This document shows positions 58,183-64,000 of a stretch of 64,000 bases of DNA, piece by piece; position 1 is the stretch's first letter; the number at the start of each line of letters is the position of its first letter. The stretch is from NCBI RefSeq assembly GCF_001905385.1, contig NZ_LIPF01000003.1, positions 186,001 to 250,000 of the forward strand. Direction: 5' to 3'. The DNA comes from Streptomyces sp. CB02414 (GTDB lineage Bacteria > Actinomycetota > Actinomycetes > Streptomycetales > Streptomycetaceae). The translations under genes were made by a program, and so were the position numbers. The notes beneath the pieces are model-generated. The model saw only the letters and a program-made list of their open reading frames with translations, had not been told where the DNA came from and searched no databases.

Positions 58183-59193
58183 CTAGCGGAGTGCCTTGAG
58201 GCGCACTCCGGCGCTCCACGCCTCCAGTTCGTCCCGGTTGACGGTGACGACTCCGCTGAGCTTGGCGATCGCCTCCGACTCGTGGCTGAAGTTGCAGGTG
58301 GCGACGAAAAGCGCGATATCGACCTGGTCGATGGCGCGGGCAGCCCCGGCGAACTTCTGCATGTCCGCGCTCGGTACGGTCCAGCGGCCGGACCTGTTCT
58401 TGCACTGGACGGCGACGGTGCGGCCGTCGGCGGTCCGTCCGGTGATGTCGATGCCCCTGTCGGTGCGGGCCTGCCGTACGACGACGTCCAGGCAGCCGTC
58501 GCGTCGCAGCAGGTCGGCGACGTGGTGCTCGAAAGCTCGCCAGGTCATGGCCTTGAGCTTGCTCCTGACCTCGTCGACGGGGGTGTCTCCCTCCAGGACG
58601 GCGAGGCGGGCGTGGTGCCAGCACAGCTTGCGCTCGACGTTCTCGATGTCCTCGCGGAGTTCGATGAGCTCGCGACGGTGTTCACCGGAGGTCTCGATCA
58701 GTGCGTTGAGCATCGGGACGACGGTCTTGCCGAGGATGTGGGTGATGCGTTGGTCGAGGACGGATGTGTCTGTCGGGGACGGGTTTTCCACAGGCTGTGT
58801 GCGGGCCAGGTACTCCATGTCCAAGAGGTAGACACGCACCTGACGTGCGACTTCGCTGTCGCGGAGGAGCATGGCGATGTTGAGGACGGCGCGGCGGGGG
58901 AAGAGGGCAAGGGAGCGCGTGCGCGACCGAATGCCACTGCGTTGCTTGAAGTCACTCAGTTCTGGGCCTGTCAGAACTCGGTATCCACTCGTCTCCAGCT
59001 CGTCACGATGATCGTGGACGAGGGCGCGTACTGCTTCCACTGTGACGTTGAAGTACGTCGCCACCATCGCCGTAGTCACATGCATGCCGTCCGGCAGCAG
59101 TGACAGTGCCTTGACGCGGTCGAGTACGTCGGTGCGCTCGAGCACGCTGCTGCGTAGGGCCGGTGATTCCAGTAGGACGGTCTCGCTGATCAT
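58183..59193 (-). CDS. Mrr-type restriction endonuclease fused to a phage-regulator-like DNA-binding domain
   Basis: 336 residues from ATG 59193 (AGAGGAA upstream). The N-terminal module (about 1-120) contains VTTAMVATYFNVTVEAVRALV and SLALFPRRAVLNIAMLLRDS, a DNA-binding-like unit that recurs in Streptomyces and recalls phage antirepressor proteins. A coiled coil is at about 150-200. The C-terminal Mrr/PD-(D/E)XK nuclease (about 215-336) has the catalytic Asp in TDRGIDITGR and the QCK motif in VAVQCKNRSG. It separates srtE2 from pknB, genes that are neighbours in S. coelicolor as I recall, so it looks inserted. The target is unknown; methylated DNA is the Mrr precedent. Confidence 0.85.
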   Translation of the reverse strand: MISETVLLESPALRSSVLERTDVLDRVKALSLLPDGMHVTTAMVATYFNVTVEAVRALVHDHRDELETSGYRVLTGPELSDFKQRSGIRSRTRSLALFPRRAVLNIAMLLRDSEVARQVRVYLLDMEYLARTQPVENPSPTDTSVLDQRITHILGKTVVPMLNALIETSGEHRRELIELREDIENVERKLCWHHARLAVLEGDTPVDEVRSKLKAMTWRAFEHHVADLLRRDGCLDVVVRQARTDRGIDITGRTADGRTVAVQCKNRSGRWTVPSADMQKFAGAARAIDQVDIALFVATCNFSHESEAIAKLSGVVTVNRDELEAWSAGVRLKALR

Positions 59194-59259
59194 GGTCGTT
59201 CCTCTCTCGGGTCGTGTGGTCACCCTGAGTAAACGAGTCATGACATATGAAGACACGAC

Positions 59260-59295
59260 AGAGCCCCGGTCCCTCCGTCGAGGGGCCGGGGCTCT
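59260..59295 (-). terminator. Terminator after pknB
   Basis: 16-bp stem with one G-T pair (arm AGAGCCCCGGTCCCTC), 4-nt loop, 26 bp beyond the pknB stop. It isolates pknB from the Mrr-fusion gene. Confidence 0.85.
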
Positions 59296-59320
59296 TGCCG
59301 TTCGCGTTCTCGCTCGCGGG

Positions 59321-61336
<2,016 letters not shown>

Positions 61337-61525
61337 GGTTACTACCAGCCCTCTCCGTCGGTCCCGACCGGCACGCTTGTACGGTCGGTGGCTGCCGTCC
61401 GGCCTACCGTACCCGGCTCGCTGCGGGTGACCTGGCCAAGCCCGATACCCGATACAGGACCGGTATCGCAACGTGCGCCTATGTGAAGGGAACGTGACCG
61501 GAGTCACGTCCTGTTCAGTGTGTGG

Positions 61526-62998
61526 TCACTTCTTGCTCTCCAGCACGGCCTCCATCACGTTCTTGGCGATCGGGGCCGCGAGGCCGCCGCCGGAGATGTC
61601 GTCGCGGTTGGCGTTCTCGTCCTCGATCACCACGGCGACGGCGACGGGCGAGCTGCCGTCCTCGGCCTTGGCGTAGGAGATGAACCAGGCGTAGGGGTTC
61701 TCGCTGTTGTCGACGCCGTGCTGTGCGGTGCCGGTCTTGCCGCCCACGGTGACGCCGTCGATCTGCGCGTTGGTTCCCGTGCCGTCCTCGACGACGGTCT
61801 CCATCATGGACTGGAGGATCTGGGCGTTGTCCGCGGACAGCGGCTCGCTCATCTCCTCGGGGTCGGTCTTCTCGATGGTGTCGAGGTTGGGGGCCTGGAG
61901 TTCGTCGACCATGTACGGCTTCATCAGGGTGCCGTTGTTGGCGATGGCGGAGGTGACCATGGCCATCTGCAGCGGGGTGGCGGCGGTGTTGTACTGGCCG
62001 ATGGCGGAGAGCGCGGTCTGCGACTCGTTCATGTCGTCGGAGAAGACGGAGGCGCTGGAGCGGACGGGGACGAACTGCTCCTCGTTGAAGCCGAACTCCT
62101 CGGCGGTCTCCAGCATCTTGTCGTTGCCGAGGTTGGAGCCGATCTTGCCGAAGACGGTGTTGCAGGACACCCGCAGTGCCTCGCGGAGGGTGGCGTCCTC
62201 GCAGGGGAGGTCGCCCTCGTTGGGCAGTTCGGTGGTGGTGCCGGGCATGGTCCAGGGCAGCGGGGAGTCGGTCTTCTCGTCGGCCGAGTCGTACAGGCCG
62301 TGTTCCAGGGCGGCGGCCGCGGTGAGCACCTTGAAGGTGGAGCCGGGCGGGTAGACCTCGCGCAGGGCGCGGTTGAGCATCGGGTCGTCGGGGTTGTTCT
62401 TCTTCTGGAGCTTGTTCCAGGCTTCGCCGGCCGCGCCGTCGCTGCCCGCGATGGCGGTGGGGTCGTACGAGGGGTAGGAGGCCATCGAGAGGATCTTGCC
62501 GGTGGAGGGTTCGATGGCGACGACGGCGCCCTTGCCGCCCTGCTTCTTCAGTCCGTCGTAGGCGGCTTTCTGGGCGGCGCTGTTGAGGGTGGTGACGACG
62601 TTGCCGCCCTCGCGCTGCTTGCCGGTGATCATGTCGAGGGTGTTGCGGAAGAAGAGCCGGTCGTCGTTGCCGGTGAGGATGCCGTCGTTGATGGCTTCGA
62701 TCTGGGTGGCGCCGTAGGCCTGGGAGACGTAGCCGGTGACGGGCGCCCACATGGCGCCGTCCTTGTAGGTGCGCTTGTACTTGAAGTCGCCGTCGGTGGT
62801 GGCGTGGCCGGTGATGGCCTGGCCGTCGACGATGATGTCGCCGCGGGGGCTGGCGTACCGCTCGATGGCGACGCGGCGGTTGTGCTCGTCCTCCTTGAGC
62901 TCGTCGGCCTGGACGTACTGGAGCCAGTTGTCGCGGATGAGCAGGGTGAGGACGAGGAGGCCGCAGAAGAGTGCGATGCGGCGCAGTGGCTTGTTCAC
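61526..62998 (-). CDS. pbpA: Penicillin-binding protein A, class B transpeptidase
   Basis: 490 residues from GTG 62998. An N-terminal membrane helix (ALFCGLLVLTLLI), a dimerisation region and the transpeptidase domain with active Ser in YPPGSTFKVLTA (about 222), SCN (about 277) and KTG in VGGKTGTAQHG (about 421). It crosslinks peptidoglycan; actinobacterial PbpA is a substrate of PknB and partner of FtsW/RodA and CrgA. The GTG overlaps the stop of the FtsW-type gene (GTGA). The gap to pknB is 189 bp. Confidence 0.96.
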   Translation of the reverse strand: MNKPLRRIALFCGLLVLTLLIRDNWLQYVQADELKEDEHNRRVAIERYASPRGDIIVDGQAITGHATTDGDFKYKRTYKDGAMWAPVTGYVSQAYGATQIEAINDGILTGNDDRLFFRNTLDMITGKQREGGNVVTTLNSAAQKAAYDGLKKQGGKGAVVAIEPSTGKILSMASYPSYDPTAIAGSDGAAGEAWNKLQKKNNPDDPMLNRALREVYPPGSTFKVLTAAAALEHGLYDSADEKTDSPLPWTMPGTTTELPNEGDLPCEDATLREALRVSCNTVFGKIGSNLGNDKMLETAEEFGFNEEQFVPVRSSASVFSDDMNESQTALSAIGQYNTAATPLQMAMVTSAIANNGTLMKPYMVDELQAPNLDTIEKTDPEEMSEPLSADNAQILQSMMETVVEDGTGTNAQIDGVTVGGKTGTAQHGVDNSENPYAWFISYAKAEDGSSPVAVAVVIEDENANRDDISGGGLAAPIAKNVMEAVLESKK

Positions 62999-64000
62999 GG
63001 GCGGACCACCTGGGTCATCTCGGCGTCGGGGTTCGCGGGTGCCGCTGGTGCGGGTCTGCGAGCCGTGTCGCTGATGCGCAGCAGGATGCCGATCAGGGCC
63101 CAGTTGGCGATGACGGAGGAGCCTCCGTACGCCAGGAAGGGCATGGTCATGCCGGTGAGCGGGATGAGGCCCATGACGCCGCCGGCGACGACGAAGACCT
63201 GGAGGGCGAAGGCGCCGGAGAGGCCGATGGCGAGGAGCTTGCCGAAGGGGTCGCGGGCGGCGAGGGCGGTGCGTACGCCGCGCTCGACGATGAGGGCGTA
63301 GAGCAGGAGCAGCGCCATGAGGCCGGCGAGGCCGAGTTCCTCGCCGAAGGTGGCGAGGATGAAGTCGGAGTTGGCGGCGAACCGGATCAGGTCGGAGTGG
63401 CCCTGGCCCCAGCCGGAGCCGAGGGTGCCGCCGGAGCCGAAGGCCCACAGGGCCTGCATGGCCTGCTCGGAGTGGCCGCCCTGGCCGGCGCGGGAGAGCG
63501 TGTACTCCTTCATCGGGTCGAGCCAGGCGTCGACGCGCTGCTGGATGTGGGGTTCGAAGGTGGCGACGCCGACGGCGCCGACGGCGGACATCAGCAGGCC
63601 GAAGACGATCCAGCTGGTGCGCTCGGTGGCGACGTACAGCATGATCACGAACATGCCGAAGAAGAGCAGCGAGGTGCCGAGGTCGGTCTCGAAGACCAGG
63701 ATGAGGATGGAGACCATCCAGACGACCAGGATGGGGCCGAGGTCGCGGCCGCGGGGCAGGTAGAGGCCCATGAAGCGGCGGCTGGCGAGGGCGAGCGCGT
63801 CGCGCTTGACCATCAGGTAGCCGGCGAAGAACACGGCCAGCACGATCTTGGCGAACTCGCCCGGCTGGATGGAGAAGGAGCCGACCTGGATCCAGATCCG
63901 GGCGCCGAAGACGTCGCGGCCGAGGCCCGGTACCAGCGGGAGCAGCAGCAGGATCAGGGCGCCGACCATGGAGATGTAGGTGTAGCGCTGCAGGACGCGG
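62995..64000 (-). CDS. FtsW/RodA/SpoVE family glycosyltransferase, 5' part cut by the window edge
   Basis: About 335 C-terminal residues of a SEDS polymerase; the frame remains open at the right edge, so the N-terminus is missing. The motifs IQPGEFAKIVLAVFFAGYLM, VFETDLGTSLLFFGMF, SDFILATFGEELGLAG and GLIPLTGMTMPFLAYGGSSVIANW identify it. SEDS proteins polymerise glycan strands with a class B PBP; here the partner is the overlapping pbpA. Whether it is FtsW- or RodA-like cannot be settled without the full sequence. Confidence 0.94.
   Translation of the reverse strand, partial: RVLQRYTYISMVGALILLLLPLVPGLGRDVFGARIWIQVGSFSIQPGEFAKIVLAVFFAGYLMVKRDALALASRRFMGLYLPRGRDLGPILVVWMVSILILVFETDLGTSLLFFGMFVIMLYVATERTSWIVFGLLMSAVGAVGVATFEPHIQQRVDAWLDPMKEYTLSRAGQGGHSEQAMQALWAFGSGGTLGSGWGQGHSDLIRFAANSDFILATFGEELGLAGLMALLLLYALIVERGVRTALAARDPFGKLLAIGLSGAFALQVFVVAGGVMGLIPLTGMTMPFLAYGGSSVIANWALIGILLRISDTARRPAPAAPANPDAEMTQVVRP

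Overview
The window is about 64 kb of high-GC actinobacterial chromosome and almost certainly comes from a Streptomyces. The evidence is the very GC-rich third codon positions, frequent GTG starts, 16-bp parS sites, a DnaA with a very long linker domain, an oriC packed with DnaA boxes between dnaA and dnaN, and a gene order that matches, as I remember it, the S. coelicolor SCO3901-SCO3846 region. No insertion sequence, prophage or CRISPR array was seen.

Left arm (1-23.5 kb). In order: the N-terminal half of a class A penicillin-binding protein; a PadR regulator with a perfect palindromic operator; inositol-phosphate synthase; an MFS transporter; an LppU/SCO3897-type membrane protein; CCA tRNA nucleotidyltransferase; a DUF6049 secreted protein; the lipid II flippase MurJ; a membrane pseudokinase; SigM with its zinc anti-sigma factor; thioredoxin reductase and thioredoxin behind a SigR-type promoter; a GNAT acetyltransferase. 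The leftward block parA-parB, rsmG, jag, yidC, yidD, rnpA, rpmH follows. Six of the seven parS sites lie here.

Origin (23.5-36.8 kb). dnaA, a roughly 1-kb oriC with at least 15 DnaA-box matches, dnaN, a short-form gnd, recF, a DUF721 gene, gyrB, gyrA and a DUF3566 gene all read rightward. tRNA-Ile(GAT) follows.

Variable region (37-50 kb, between tRNA-Ile and tRNA-Ala). This part looks accessory: a giant STAND NTPase with 14 WD40 repeats, a small membrane protein, an orphan 3Fe-4S ferredoxin next to an FkbM methyltransferase, a GntR regulator overlapping a family 2 glycosyltransferase, small secreted proteins, the tiny DLW-39 gene, and a Ser/Thr kinase beside an XRE-type regulator.

Right arm (50-64 kb). 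A cis-prenyltransferase, a DUF5324 protein, cyclophilin and rhomboid protease come first, then an intergenic cluster of perfect DnaA boxes, crgA, a DUF881 gene, a one-helix protein, pabA/trpG and two class E sortases. An apparently inserted Mrr-type nuclease fusion separates these from pknB, pbpA and a truncated ftsW/rodA gene at the right edge.

The conserved parts join replication initiation, chromosome segregation (ParAB-parS), membrane-protein insertion, and cell-wall growth and division (MurJ plus pseudokinase, PknB, PbpA, FtsW, CrgA, sortases). The best candidates for something undescribed are the Mrr fusion, the STAND-WD40 protein and the second DnaA-box cluster.
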